From Polydactylus sextarius (Eukaryota; Chordata; Actinopteri; Polynemidae), in assembly GCA_016801845.1 (NCBI GenBank), contig CM028927.1, forward strand, positions 7,774,501 to 7,838,500: a stretch of DNA of 64,000 nucleotides. Direction: 5' to 3'. The translations under genes and the position numbers were made by a program. Of the stretch, positions 11,501 through 25,700 are shown piece after piece. The notes beneath the pieces were generated by a model that saw nothing but the letters and a program-made list of their open reading frames with translations, did no database searches and was not told the origin of the DNA. The stretch's first letter is position 1, and every line of letters begins with the position of its first letter.

Positions 11501-14500
11501 TATAAAGATGATTAACTGAAATGTTCAGGATTACTGTCGTGGGCTGACTAACAGCGAGGTCTGTCATTTTTGATACGCGTGTTGCTGCGTTTCCAGAATT
11601 ACCCATGAAGAACTGCAGGGCGATGTTGTGGACGAGGATGTGATCCAGTGGGATGACACACAGCTTGCCAAAGTTGGCTGCAAGCTTCAAGGCGTCCACC
11701 TCCTACACAACACAGAAACAAGATAAGAAAAAAGTCTGATGCACACGGAACATAGATGACTGTATCAAAAGTTCAAACTGATTTTATCTCAACAGTGACT
11801 GGCCATCATAGCTATAAATGTAGATGAGCAACAGTCAAGACAGATAAGTGAATTTTAGTGATGCGTGTTTTTATTGGAGCCCCCCTGTGTAATCTCTACA
11901 GTCTCTCCTGTGTTTTCTCACCTTGCCGGACTGAAGCCTCTGGATCCTGGTCTCACACACCTTCTTTACAAACAGAAGACTGTTAATCTGGTTCTTGATC
12001 ACATTGATGTCTGAAGGACAAAGAAACAAAAACATATCAGAAAAGGAGATGAATAAAGAACATTTGGTTAGCTGTTTATTTCAGACGCTATTTGAACCTC
12101 ACATAGATTAATACTTGTGTACGTGTGTGTGTCACAGTTGTCTCACCATCACCGGCAGTGTCCAGGGAGCGGAGGTACTGCAGCTCCTCCAGCACTTTGT
12201 CCTTGACGGCCTCCAGCTCAGGAGGCTTGTCTGTCAACTTCAGGATGTTCATGAAGGCTTCATAGTTGCAGCTAGAATCTCGTATCTGTGCACGGACACA
12301 AAAACCAAAATCACATTTATAGTTTGTGTCCAAATCCACATGCTTTCTGGGTTGTTTCCTGGATAATGTTATGATTGTTTACACATAAAAAATGAAAATA
12401 ACAAACACAAGGCATGTCTCATCCTCAGGATTGTGCAACAGGAACTCACAATGACTTAGGTTTATGCTTCCTGTGAGAGAGCCAGTAAAAGTTTCTCTTT
12501 TGCTAAAAAACTAGTTGGTAGGTAGAAGCTAATGATGTGTTAAATCTCACCATCCAGATGACAAACTGGTTGATGTAGTCTGGGTCGCTCAGCTGGTTGA
12601 TCAGAGGAAGTAGCACACCACGCGCCAACACCTCCTTAAAAAAAAAAAAAAAAAAAGACATAACGGTGCACATGATTTAGTCTATTCAACCGCCTGTTGT
12701 TAGAATATAATACAGACTCTTAAGAGAAGCTCTTGGCTACTGATACACATGTTGAGATTTGTGTATCTTATGTGTACTCACCCGTAGGAAGTATCTCATG
12801 TTCTTGTTGTGGAAATCTCCAGGAGGTAGTAACAGATACAGGAGCAACTCACACAGGTCCCGAAGGAAACCTGACACACGCCGACATGGTTTATGATTAG
12901 TTTATACTCGCTGTCACATTAAACATTTGTGGGAAGAGTTCGGCGCCACAAACACGGTGTCAGACACGCAACAAGAGAGAGAGATCGCAGATGTGTGTTT
13001 ACCTTCTTCGTCTTTGTGCGAAGTACAAACTACGTCTCGACAAATCTTCCGTTCCATCTCCACCTCGGCCTCGAAGAACGAGTCCACCAGCTCCTCTGTT
13101 ATGTCTCCTGTTTAGACAAAACCCGCCACTATAATTATCTCCATTAAAGAAAACTGTATCAAACTATTTCTCTGCACTTCAATTATAATCAAATCTTTTT
13201 GTGTAAGGCTGCAAACTACATAATTACAATCACCATTGAGTACTGACAACTCAGGGGACGTGTAAACATAATACTGATTATAATAAGGGAGAAAGCAGTT
13301 GAGAATGAATATGCGTACTTTGCTTGTCCTCTCTGTCGCCGAGGCGATCCTGAGCTTTTCTAAAGACACGTAAATGGGTGGCAAAGTCATCCACCAGGCG
13401 AGTAGTGAAGTAAGGCTGCCAGTCCACCTCTTTTGATCTACACACACAAACAAGAAAAGTTAAAGAGATGCAGAACAGAACTGGTTCACATAAAACCTTA
13501 AATATCATATCACTCAATGTAAAGAGTCTTGTACCGTGTGGAGAACTGGACGAGGGCATTCTGCAGGGTCTGTCTGATCTCCAATAAAAAGGACTCATCC
13601 TCACTCAGGGTGTAGTACCAGTACTGGATATAGTCTCTTAGGGCGAACTGGATCACCTACAGAGAGAAAGAGAGTAACAATAATAGAATTTAGTAAAGGA
13701 GCTTGACTGAGTGGGGTGAAAAGGAAAGAGAGAGTGTCAATTAAATCCTACACCACTACTGAGCGAGAGATAAATAACTGTTTGAAAGGAAAGTAAATGT
13801 GTTTATCTCCAGTACAAACACTGAGGGTTTAGATTACTGAGCTACTTGTTCCAAGGAAACCGGGGTCAATCGATACAACAGAAGCTGCAGCCGAGTCCAG
13901 TGTTTCCTATACATTGATTTATTTATGGCAGCCTGCGACAATGTCAACACTGACCACCTTCATATGGATTTTCTATTTATCATTCGTGGTCGTGAGACTT
14001 CACACAGAGCGAACAGGACAGCAGTGAGTTGGACAAGGAAACTAAAGGTTACCAAGGTTACGTGGACTAAGATTACTAAAGTTGATGGCAACTACACTTG
14101 ATATTGATACGAAACATCAAGTAGAAGTTTATCATTTTATGAAATGATAAACTAAAACTTTATTTTTATTTTATGAAAGTAGTTTATCAGACACCAAGCA
14201 TCTAGAAAAGCAGTATTTTAATCAGTTTTATGATCAGTCTCCTGAGCTTAAATAGCTGGACAGGACAGGAGGACACAGGACCACCACGATGTACGTATCA
14301 GCATATTCATGGTGTCATCATGGCACATTTACATTCTGCACAGTATCAGCCATTTAAAGCTTGCCTCTCCTCTCTAAGCTCACACGTACAGTATTTTAAC
14401 AAGGCTGAACTCCTGATGAAGCTCTATTGTCATTGACATATTTATCCGTCTCTCAGACAGTAAAATATTAATAGTAATATGACATTATCACTAGTACTCA

Positions 14501-16753
14501 CATCACAAAGAAAGAAAGAGTCCCTTTAATTTCAATTCAGTAAAAAAAAGAGCAAATGCCAACAACAAAATCACGTGCATCACGCGAAACAATCACAAGC
14601 ATTCACATAATTTATAGGACTGGACCTGCTGCTGTGGCCCAGTCAAAACTCACATAATTTAGTAAAGGAAAAGAGCCAGCGGAGTATGGACAAGATGAAG
14701 ATAAAAGCCTGCTGATACCATCTTTACAGCAACATGAGTTCTCTATAAGCCTTGTTAAACCTGTTATTTTCTCATTATGAAAGTGTCAGAAAAACAAGCA
14801 TGACCCTGGTTTGCTTGATATCATGTTTAACGGTGTAAGATCTTTAGGTTTACACATTGCTGATACAATCAATTTGCTTGCTCCAGGGAATGAGGGAGAA
14901 CACATGCACCACAGTGGAGCAGTCAGTGTCATCTGACTGTCTCAAACTGCTGACTACACGTAACTCTGCCGGCCACGCTGCTTTTACTGGGGACAACGTG
15001 CTAGAAGCTTGTTTTCTGCTGCAAGTGAAGCAACCACAGGACAGGAGGAAAAGAAAAGCCGTGACCACCAGCAGACACTGAGCCACTCAGCTCTTGTTCC
15101 ATGTCGGCAAAGCTCACAGACAACCCAACCATCATTTACAGGATCTTTTTACAAACGTGGTAATCCGAGAAAATCTTCAGCCAAGTTTTAGTTTTATTTC
15201 AGCCGCGAAATGTTTTTTTTTTTTAACTTAAGCAACATGATGGTGCAACACTGATAGCGTGGTCATGAAACAGCAGTGAAATTTCAGTTCCACTTTGACA
15301 GCAAAAGTTTCTTCTTCTGAACAGAAAAAAAATAGAGATGCAAATTACACATATACTGAATTATCTACCAGAGGTTGAATTTTCTCCCTCTGAACTTTGT
15401 GTATTGTTCATAGAAAACACCAATAAAATACCAAATCCAGTTGTCTACTTACTACTCTTTTAACCCTCTGTGAATGTGATGCCATCATTGTTTTACTATA
15501 TGCATAATGTGCACTTTGTGTTTTTACTTGTGGGACTTTCCAGTAAGGGATGATCTGACCAAAAGAATGCATAACAATCCTTCTACCAGCACAGAATCAC
15601 GATTCTCTCCAAAGGTTTAGTTGAACACACATGATCACATGATTTGTTGGGCATTTTGTTGCTTGGACACAAAAACCTTGTCACTTCAACTCAACACTAA
15701 AGGCCCCAATTCACAAATCAGGATGTTCTGTTTTTGCTCAATTTTACTCTGAAAATCCCGATTGAAAACTATAATTTGTTTCTATCTGCCAATTGATGCT
15801 TGAATGTTTGACCATTTACATTATTCTTAACCCACATTTCTGCCTCTTGTTTACGAATTGCTAGTAGGCTTGGTAGCGCTTTAACTACATCCAGGTTAGC
15901 AACAACTGAACATTTTATCCGAGCGTGAAACTTTAAGCTTTATTAATAAATGATGTAGTATTGGATCAGAGCATCGAGTCACGTAATCGCTGACGCATTA
16001 TGCAGTATTTTAAGCAGCACTGCGTTTTTTTTTTTTTTCCTGATGCTAGCATCTGAATCTTAACTAAAACTTCTTTCACAGCATTTTAAACACAAGTCAT
16101 TCTGTGGTCTAGTACTTATTCAAAACAAAACTGACTTTGTTTGTTTATGTTTAGAAAGAGTACAGTGACATTTATTTCACAACTTGAGAATAAAATGCAT
16201 TGTGTTTAGAAGAAACCTTTATTGTTTAAATAAACCATTGTTTCATTTAGGTAATTGTTATTTCTTTTTAGAGTTTGGAAGAAATTTTCATTCAACAGAA
16301 AACCTGGTCCAGACTAATCTAAAAGGAAAACAGGAACAATCTTCCTCTGAACAAGAACCACTGAGGCTTTAGAGGTCATGCAGTGTCATACAGTGATAAA
16401 TACTTTATGGCTCTAGGCCATTAAGTTGCTGCCCTAGGTAAGCTAGATGGTAACGGACGGTGCCCTCAGTGGGACAAAAACGTCTGGAGTGATAGTGTGT
16501 GTCACCCAGTCATAATCCTGTTACCCTCTGTTAGCTTTTCAACCTTCTCTGTTGTCATTGTTTTTTACTGACTAGTCTCTCTACTGTTGTCATAGAGTGA
16601 AGTGAACAGTCGACACTTCAAAACAAAAGGAGAACTTCTCTTCTAATATAAACCTTTAAAATTCAGAGAATTCTGATTCTGTGTCACTATTTTTACCGTC
16701 AATGGTGCAAACAGGCTGCTAATAAAGCTCTGACTCAGACGTCAGGAAGTCAC

Positions 16754-16788
<35 letters not shown>

Positions 16789-19700
16789 GTTGTAGTGGTT
16801 CATCTATGAAACTGGAGCCAGTCAGTCTCCTGTCAATCTTTATAGGCTTCAGCTCCAGCTTCATCTCATCCAATGTCTGAAAAAGAATGAGACATATGAT
16901 GAAATGTGAGTGATCAAATCAGTAAAAGTCTGAATGATGTGCATGGCAACTGGCACACGGGTTTCATCGACGGAGAAACTTGATTTCTGTGTAAGTGAGG
17001 TGAGGTGTTTAAGTGCGCTTTTACCTTCAGTATACCAATCTGCGTAGGTGGCAGGTAAGAGTGCTCGCATTTCTCCAGATGTTTCTCGGAGTTGATCTTT
17101 CCATAGAGCAGTGTGACCGCAAAGCCCCTGGAAAGCAGAAGCAAGAACAATTGTGGTTTAAAAAAAACAAAAAAAACGACCTATCGGGCTCCTACACGGA
17201 GCAGGTTCATAAACAGATGTGACGTGCGGCTCAGAGGTCTTAAAGGTCCCATATTACACCCTTTTTACAACAAGTTAACATAGCTCTAAATGTTGAAAGT
17301 ACCTCTCAGATTAGAAGATGCCTCTCAGCCTGCCTCTCTACCCCTCTGGTTCAGAACAGACCGTTTCTCATTAGAATTCCTACATGCAGATGAGCTGCTA
17401 CTGTCCACGCCTCATTCCAGAACTGGGGGCGTACACCAGCACCAAAGATCATTAAAAACTGACCCTCTCTGCTCAATTCTACCTGTTAAGGACTATTTAT
17501 GTGCTACACAGGATACACTTACAGAGACGGGCGGAGCCTTTTGTCCGTCACTACGTGTGTGATTTGGTCCATTTTCAGTGAGGTTACTGACCCGTAGCAG
17601 TACGCAGCAAAGGGAGTAATACCATGGGAAACTGTTGGGGCAGTGTTGCGCAGTATAGCTCAAGTGTGACCAGCGGGAGGAACAAAGAAGAAATCTCCAT
17701 CCTCATGCCGCGATGTATTTAACGGCCGCACAAGCCACCGCCGTCTACAGCGCTGCCTTTTTATTGCCGTCTTAGAATGTGCGCTGTGATCTCCTTCACC
17801 GTCGCCATGTTTGTTATTGTTTGAAACTTACGTTGGAGTTCAGAACTCTGTACTTGGCACTGCCCTCTAGAGGATGTGTTGTTAACAACCATACCGACGT
17901 AAAGTAAGCATGGGGAGTAGGCGTAGATACTCCATCACGTTGGAGGGTAGAGGGTGGTGTTATTCATATATCCTTGTCTGTGACGTACATAACGAGGACC
18001 AATCTAAATGGATGGTTTAAGCCACAGTTTCTAACACTGGTGAATTCACTATTTAAACAATCGAGGCTTTTTATCAAACTCAAAGTGTGTGTAGAGGCAG
18101 TACAGACCAAAAAAGACATTCAAAAGTGATTTTTGTCATAATTTGGGACCTTTAATACTCACCCTCCAATGAAGCAGAAGATATAAAAAGCCAGGTAGAA
18201 TATGGCAAAGGGTCCAAAGGTGACAAGGAACAGCACGACTCCAAGACCCCCCCATCCCCAGATGGAAAGACTGGCCTGAAAAACACATACAAAAATAAAA
18301 ATAAAACACAGGCTGAATACTCAGAGCACCACTGCTTGTAATTTTACCAGCACAGACTTCTCTGCCAATGTGTATCTATTTAAATTAGTCTGAAGATCAT
18401 TCGTCTTCCTGCCTACTCTCTGATTGAGCCATTTAAATCGTTCATCCCATATATGTATACATCTAAAATATTTAAAATTTCCAGTCTTGACACAAACGAC
18501 AAGTTGGCTGATTAAGCTTTGTTTACATTAGCGCTGCTTCAAACTGTTGTTACTACGGTGACATGCAGAGACAACTCTGTATCTTTGTTTTAAATCAAAC
18601 CCTTCCAAGGTTAAATATGTGAATAATCCAATTTGTGTTGTCAAAATAATGTACTGATTGACATTTTAAATACCATTTAAAAATGGTTTAATCTTTTTTT
18701 TTTTGCCCCGGCTCCATCATAAATTCCCCACATAAAACTGTTCAGCCTGGACTGCTCTCTCGGTCGTGAAGGAACAATAACAATAAATCAGCAGCATTAA
18801 TTGTACCGAACAGTGACGTTATCAACATCCACACCGTTCCACACTTCAGATGTCGGGACAGGAAAAGATTATTTTAAAAGACACACCGTGGGGTGTTGTA
18901 TTGTTAGAGAGTATCAGATGAAGACTGTGTGTGTGTGTGTGTTCATATTCGTGAGTCACATCCTATGGTTTTCCTGTTTTTGTCAGTGCAGGAAACTGAA
19001 CTCTCGTTTCTAGCTTGCACCTCTCTGTCCCAGTTTTCCACAAAAGTTACTCCGGTGGCTCTATTTTCGGTCACATGCTGTGTCAGTGCTGCAGAGATGC
19101 AACGATAAAAAGCCAGAAAACTCGACTGTTACTTTTAATCTGTCGATATGTGAATGGGAGAAGGTGAGGCCGGGTTTGGCAGACTGGAGCTACTGTCACT
19201 GTGTACGTTCTGCTGCCACAAACAGTAACGCTGATACTCACTTAGGTCAACTTGGTGAAGAGTGAGAGTTTTAAAACTGGAGGTGACCTCCATGGTGCCT
19301 GATGATGTTTTCGAATCACATAGGAGAAGATGCGCTACACTGCTCCCTTGCATTTTCTTAGATCATGTTCATCTAAAAATAATGTTCAAACATGATCATG
19401 ATCATGTTCATCTAAATGTTAACTAAAGTTATGAATGGATGCTTGTTGACGTGCTGAGCTAAATCTTCATTTAAGCCAATACAAGTTCCTGCCTAAAGAA
19501 TAAGCAGGTAGAAATAATCAATATCAGCTGATATTTACTATTTATAATAGCAAAGATACACCGTTTTGTGTATATGTGTGGACCAATAAGTTACCAAAGA
19601 CTGCAGAATAAAAAAGGCCATCTTTCTTTAAGGAAACCAGAGAGCGTTGACAATATAAATTACAAAAAGTATCTAAAATTAAGTTGCCATCAACCCATGT

Positions 19701-22700
19701 ATCATCAACAGATTTTTAAAACTCCTGTCAGATTAAATGTATGTATGGATGTTTGTGTGTGGACTTAACCAACTCAGCAGATGTAGTCTAGACAAAAGAA
19801 AACTAGGCCAAGCAACAGAAAGAACTATAATATTTGCAGCGTCATGAGGTAATGTGAAAAATACATGACGGTGCTGCATGTGAAAAGCTCTCGCAGAGTC
19901 ACACAGTGTGTAACACTCTGTAGAGTCACTGACAAGACACCATGATGATCAGCAGTGATGATCTTGAGCTGCCCTACATTCATACTCGAGTTCCTAAGAT
20001 AAGCAGCTTCACCGATGGAGCCAGATAAGGACGGACAGAGCTTCCTCAGGACACTGACACATTGTTCTCTCTGCCACTGCCAGCTATGGACAATCGGATG
20101 ACACACATTAAACTGGCTGCCAAGTGTGTCGGAAGCATGGGCGAGCCACCTATTATGTATAGCATGACATCTGCACACAGGCAGGCTTTTGAGAATCAGT
20201 GCTACACAAACCAATGTTGAGGAACACGGTCAATTTAGTAGAAATTTGTAAAATGCAACCAGGTGCTCTAGAAAAATAGAAATCCACTATTTTACTTCCT
20301 CAAACTCGCGAAGGAATATTCCAGCTATTCCTGATAACAACATAAATATAATAAGTAGAATAATCAATCTTATTATTAATGCATGATTAAATATAGAAGT
20401 CACATTTCACTACAGTCGTACAAGAGATTTTGTTCATTTGCGAAGCTGAACTGCTGCCAAAGTGCACATGGATGCCCCATGACTAGATGTCTCATGAAGT
20501 TTTCTTTTGTTTTCTCTGCCAATCTGGGTCATTCAACATGGAGTATCTACTGATACCAAGTATTGGCATCAAAAAGAACAAAAGAAAACAACATTTTTTA
20601 AATAGTAGATAGGACACCAACTGCTCACAGTGGGAAGCCTGAATTTACAACTGCATGTGATGGTTACATTATGTAATGAAAATTTATACACATAAACAAT
20701 TTCAGCTCTGAAGAAGAAGAAGCAATATTTCAACTTGATCAACATGATCAAAATGCAATAAAGTGAACCTACTGTAAGAAAAGTCTGATTGTGATGGACA
20801 GAAGTCAACTTAATTCATACAACACCTGCATGAAATTTTTCTTTTCAATTAGTTTCTGTAGTTTCATATGAGTTGTTGTTGTTCAGTTAGTTTCGCTTGC
20901 TGACAGTCTCTGTCATTGTGTGTATCTCTATTCAGTTTGGCTATTATTGTTTGTGTTGTCCCATGGTGCACCATGTCCATAGTTTACCACAAATGAAGGC
21001 TCTCGGACTGATCACGCTTCATAAAGCTGATTATTACGCTCAATTATAAAATGACTTGACTGGCTCCAGTTCAGCCTGTGACATCCGTCGTCACTGCACC
21101 AGCTGAGGACCACTGATTACAAAGGACAATGGGAAAATGAAAACGTGATGCTGATGGCTGTCAGTAGGCCCTTCTGACCCTGGCTATATTTACTCACTGT
21201 AATCCCACAGCCTACTCGACAAGCTAAGATCTGTCGGAGGGTGGGACAGGACAGCGGAACTGGTTGCAAACATATGGGTCATTATACTGACAGAGCATCC
21301 GTTAGTCCACCCTGGAATAAGGCACGTAGCACACGGTCACTTTCATTTACAAACCTGGTTATGGGTGAAATCAGGTTAGGGCAGGAAATATTACAATGTG
21401 CTTACGTACCCTGGAATAACTTGATTATGCTCAAACCCACATTGACATGTATGAGAGTGATTAGTTCTCTTCCCAACATCCTACCCTATATTTCGAACCA
21501 AGACTGATGTGTTTAATTGTGTTAGTTATGTAAGACGCTGCAGACTGAAGCTTTTTCTTATTTGTGTAATTAACTCAGCTGATAGTAAGGAATCTTTTAA
21601 ATTCTGCAGAAAGCAGCTTGTTTAGACATAAGCTCACCCAGCAGAGATGTGGCCGTGTTAACAAAAGCTGCTTCCTTCACAACGATTCAGGAACAAGGTT
21701 ATAGAGTTGTAAGACGGCTACTACAAAAAGAAAAGTTAACAATGGCCAAATATTTTAAATGTATGTGCACGTACCGGTGTTACTGTTGCAGAATGTGTCC
21801 AAACCTGCACGACTACTCGCTCCTTCTTAAGTCATAACAGATTGAGACTGCGTCACTAATAGCAGGGTTAAGACTACAGGAGGATAAATGGGACTGGACA
21901 GAAAATTAAAATTACAGTTGAGATGGGAGGGGTAGAAATACAAAGGAATACTATCCAAAAAAACAGTTTACAACGCAGCCACAAACTTTGACTCCTTATC
22001 TTAAATGAATGATAATGCTCCGACACTACCAAGGCAACTATAACACAGTTATCAGCTACTGTGTTGTAACTATTCACAAGAAAAACCAAATGATAGTTTT
22101 GGAATCGACTTTCATGCGAACTTCAGCGAACAGCTTGACCTTTAGAAACAAATCTACTCTGTTTAAATTTCACCCACACAGTAATCAACAGTCCAGGCAG
22201 TTACTCCACTGTTGGCAGTATTCAAGAGGCTTTCAGCAGCCCACCACAGTCATTACTGACACATTTATTACCACTAGGCCCGAGCCATGAGCTAACAGGT
22301 GACTGTATTATGTGCACACAAGATAACGGTGAGATAACAATGTCTTATAACTGTCTGGAAGAACCTAAAGTAGCAACTAATTGCTAACCAATGACCTTGA
22401 TAAGGTGGACCTAAGAGCACACTGTCATTGAAAATAAAATATTTAGCATTCAGAATTATTACAAACCTGATTCAGTGTATGTGGTGGTTGAAACTGATAG
22501 TCGGATTAGGTGGAAAAAATCCTGTGTCAAGGAAGTTTCAGTGAGTAGTGTAAATAATTTAAAAAGCTTCTATTTATTTGAAATTTTTTTGAGATTTCTC
22601 AAAGTGCAAATGCCACTTGCTACATGTTCGGAGAGATAACACAAGGTGTGTAAGCTTTCCTTAAGAAAGTATTTGAATGTGGTTCAAATAGGTAACGTTA

Positions 22701-25700
22701 GTCTGGTCTGACGTCAATGGTGCCAATGGGCAGCAGCGGAGAATGTGGAGGCTATCAGAGGGGCTGTGTGATGAGGTAATGAGGCTGTGGAGGCTTGGCT
22801 CTGTAGGAGAGATGATAACCAACACTCTTGAGTCATTACAGCTTACGCAGGGTTTTAAACATGAACCATCTGTTCCAGTGATTAACACCAAAGCCCATCG
22901 GGGACGCACACATCCAAACATCTCGGCAATTCCTTACGCAACCCACACTGAATGGACACATAGAAACATAACCATAACATTACTTGCATTCTCTAAACAA
23001 GATGTGTGCACATGGAAACAGACACAGGCAATAAGTCTTTCGTTGGATATTTGACTCCAAAGCAGGGATGGGTGGACAAAACAACATGAAACAAAATTTT
23101 CAGCAGACATGAGCAATATAACTTGCACTTAGTTGACCGATACACATGCACATACATATGACCTCACACCAGTTTATGTTACTACAATGACATATGCATT
23201 GTTTGTCACTGTTTGTATAGAAGATGACTCAGTGGATGACTTTACAAGAATGAATCTTAAATTACCAAGACATTTTACACATGGTTGAGAAATTCTCATG
23301 ACTCCAGTAGCAGCTTGAAATGTGCATAATCTAAAAGTGTAAATTAAAGAGAGGGCAAGTTTTTGAGCAGTCTTCTGTGGTTGAACGTCCTTGACTCGAG
23401 GCACAATCACACATGCTTACACAGCCTCTTATCAGAGTCTTGGAGATTATCGTTTCCCAGATTTCCTGGCACAACGTTAAAACAAGTCCACACACAAATA
23501 CACACACAAATTCTACACTGCGCATAGCAAGACACACGTGTGTCTTGCTATGCGCAAGACACACGTGTCTTGCGCATAGCAATAAATATCTACCCTGCTC
23601 AAGGGTAGATATTTCTATTTTTGTTACCCATGCACAAGTCCACGAGAGCTAAGCTGAAACCCTGATCAGTGTGGTCATTGGGCGAGAGGTTAACTCACCC
23701 CATTAAAGCTCTCCTGTGGGAGATACATGGATAATGCCTGAGAGGGAGAGAAAGTAAGTGGGGCTAACTGATCATGCTGACCTAATCCACCAGAACAGGA
23801 AGGGCCTCCATATTTCTTACACCCTGGGAAGAAATTGTCACAATGACACTTTGCAATTAAAGGACTGCAACAGTAATAATGATAAATCAAATGTATTATG
23901 TGTCATTAATTTTAACATGAGACGTAAAGTTTGTCAGGGTTGTGATAATTATGAATTATCATCCAAATTTTAGTCAGTGTGTGTATAGTAAGACCTGTCA
24001 GTCAGTCAGAAGTAGCACGAGGTTCCAATACTACATTTCATTGTGTTTTGCTCCCCTGGGATTAGTCTTGTGTTTACAATGTCATACTTTTCTTAATGTG
24101 AAATAAACTTACGGACTTTGTAAAATGTGAGGCTGTGAAATTATACTTTATACAGCAATAAAGCAAGATCATTTGTCAGAAGAAATTTCCTTTTCCTTCC
24201 ATACAATGATCTTGTATGGAGGCTGGCTGAAATCCTACTTTGCAGCATGTGTTAACCTCTCCTGTCGTCTGAAGGTGGCTAGCCATCCACTGTCTTTACT
24301 GACATCCCCCTCTGACAGGCAGAGACCGGGAAAGTCTAGCTGCTGGCTAATTCAAAACCTGTGCTGCGCAATCCGCTTCTAACAAGCCTTAAGCTATCAT
24401 TAACTCCACTACATTAACATTAGGTAAAAACAGCAGGCACGGCAGGAGAGCAATCAGACGAAGCTACAATGCTCCACTCTTCAACAATAAACTGCTCTTG
24501 TTTTTTTAATTACAGTAAAGCCGGTGGTGTTTGACCTGCAGAGTAATTCATCTTCTGCATATCTGAAAATATAACAAGTGGGGTATGCGTGACTTCATAC
24601 ACACCCTTGGTACTAACATTTATTTACAATAGGTGGGAGCAAACACATAATGTAATGACTGTAATCTTTAACCCTGCTCAAACTGCAAAGCAAGGATGAT
24701 GTGATAACAGGTGGACAGCTGTAACAACACAGAGCTAAGACTGCACAAGACACATGGGAGTATGGGTAACATTAAAAAAAATGTGATTGAATGAGTGGAG
24801 GCAAATACACCCCATAAACATTATCTGTTAACCGACTCCTCTCTAGCTGTATGACCCAGTCATATTCTTCTCTTCTATTTTTCTGTCAACTGGACAGCTC
24901 TCCTAAACTGACTGTGGTCAAATTAGCCACATCTTATTCATACTGAGTCACCAGGTACCTCCTTTCGCTTTCTAGGAAGAAGCTGCTCCAGGAACAGACC
25001 CAGCAGGAGAGGCACCAACTCAGAACTGAACCTTGACCTTTGCAACAGTAGGCGTCTATATTATCTGTGCTACTGTAAATGTTTTTACTTGTTTTAATTC
25101 AGCAGCTGTATGACACATAAAATTAGACTAAAATAAAACAAAACTAAACATACTTGGTGACAAAACTCTATACCTAGACACAAGACACATGCCTGAACTG
25201 AGCTTAATTCTTGAAAGGCGTCAGCGTGTTTGACAGTGCAACCACCTCTATTGACAGAGGGGAGGAGGGAGAGGTGAACTAAAAGACAAGCTGGCCTGAT
25301 GTGACGGCATGTTGGCCTTAATGCCCAAGCTTTGATTAAGACGCTTTAATGAGATTAAGCCAGGGGTGAAAGGCACTTGGATACACTTGTGGATGAACGC
25401 ACATCTTCCTAAACCAATTTGCCACACAAGGTGCATGGATATGCTATTCACTCACAAAAGTAAATCACAGCCATTCCTACAAAGGCTTCATGCCAAAGTC
25501 CACGCCTAAACATATACTCACAGTCCAGTGAGCAACAGAACTACAAAAATCACAAGAAAATCAACAGTTGAGTTACAACTTACTGTGCAATTATAACTTT
25601 GTTTTAAATGATACAAAAAACCAAATGCTAGAAAGTAAATAATTGAGTAAACACAAAGGTCAGACAAGTCTGAGACAGTCTAACAGATGGAGCTATCCAA

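Noticed and set aside
17290..17562. 90-codon open frame inside the TTAA-bounded element
   Set aside because: No transposase motif (no DDE-type or zinc-finger signature), and the rest of the element is not coding, so it is not an autonomous transposon gene.
24960..25060. Short exon-like stretch encoding KKLLQEQTQQERHQL
   Set aside because: Plus strand inside a minus-strand intron, soon followed by a stop, with no acceptor/donor pair that joins to other coding sequence.
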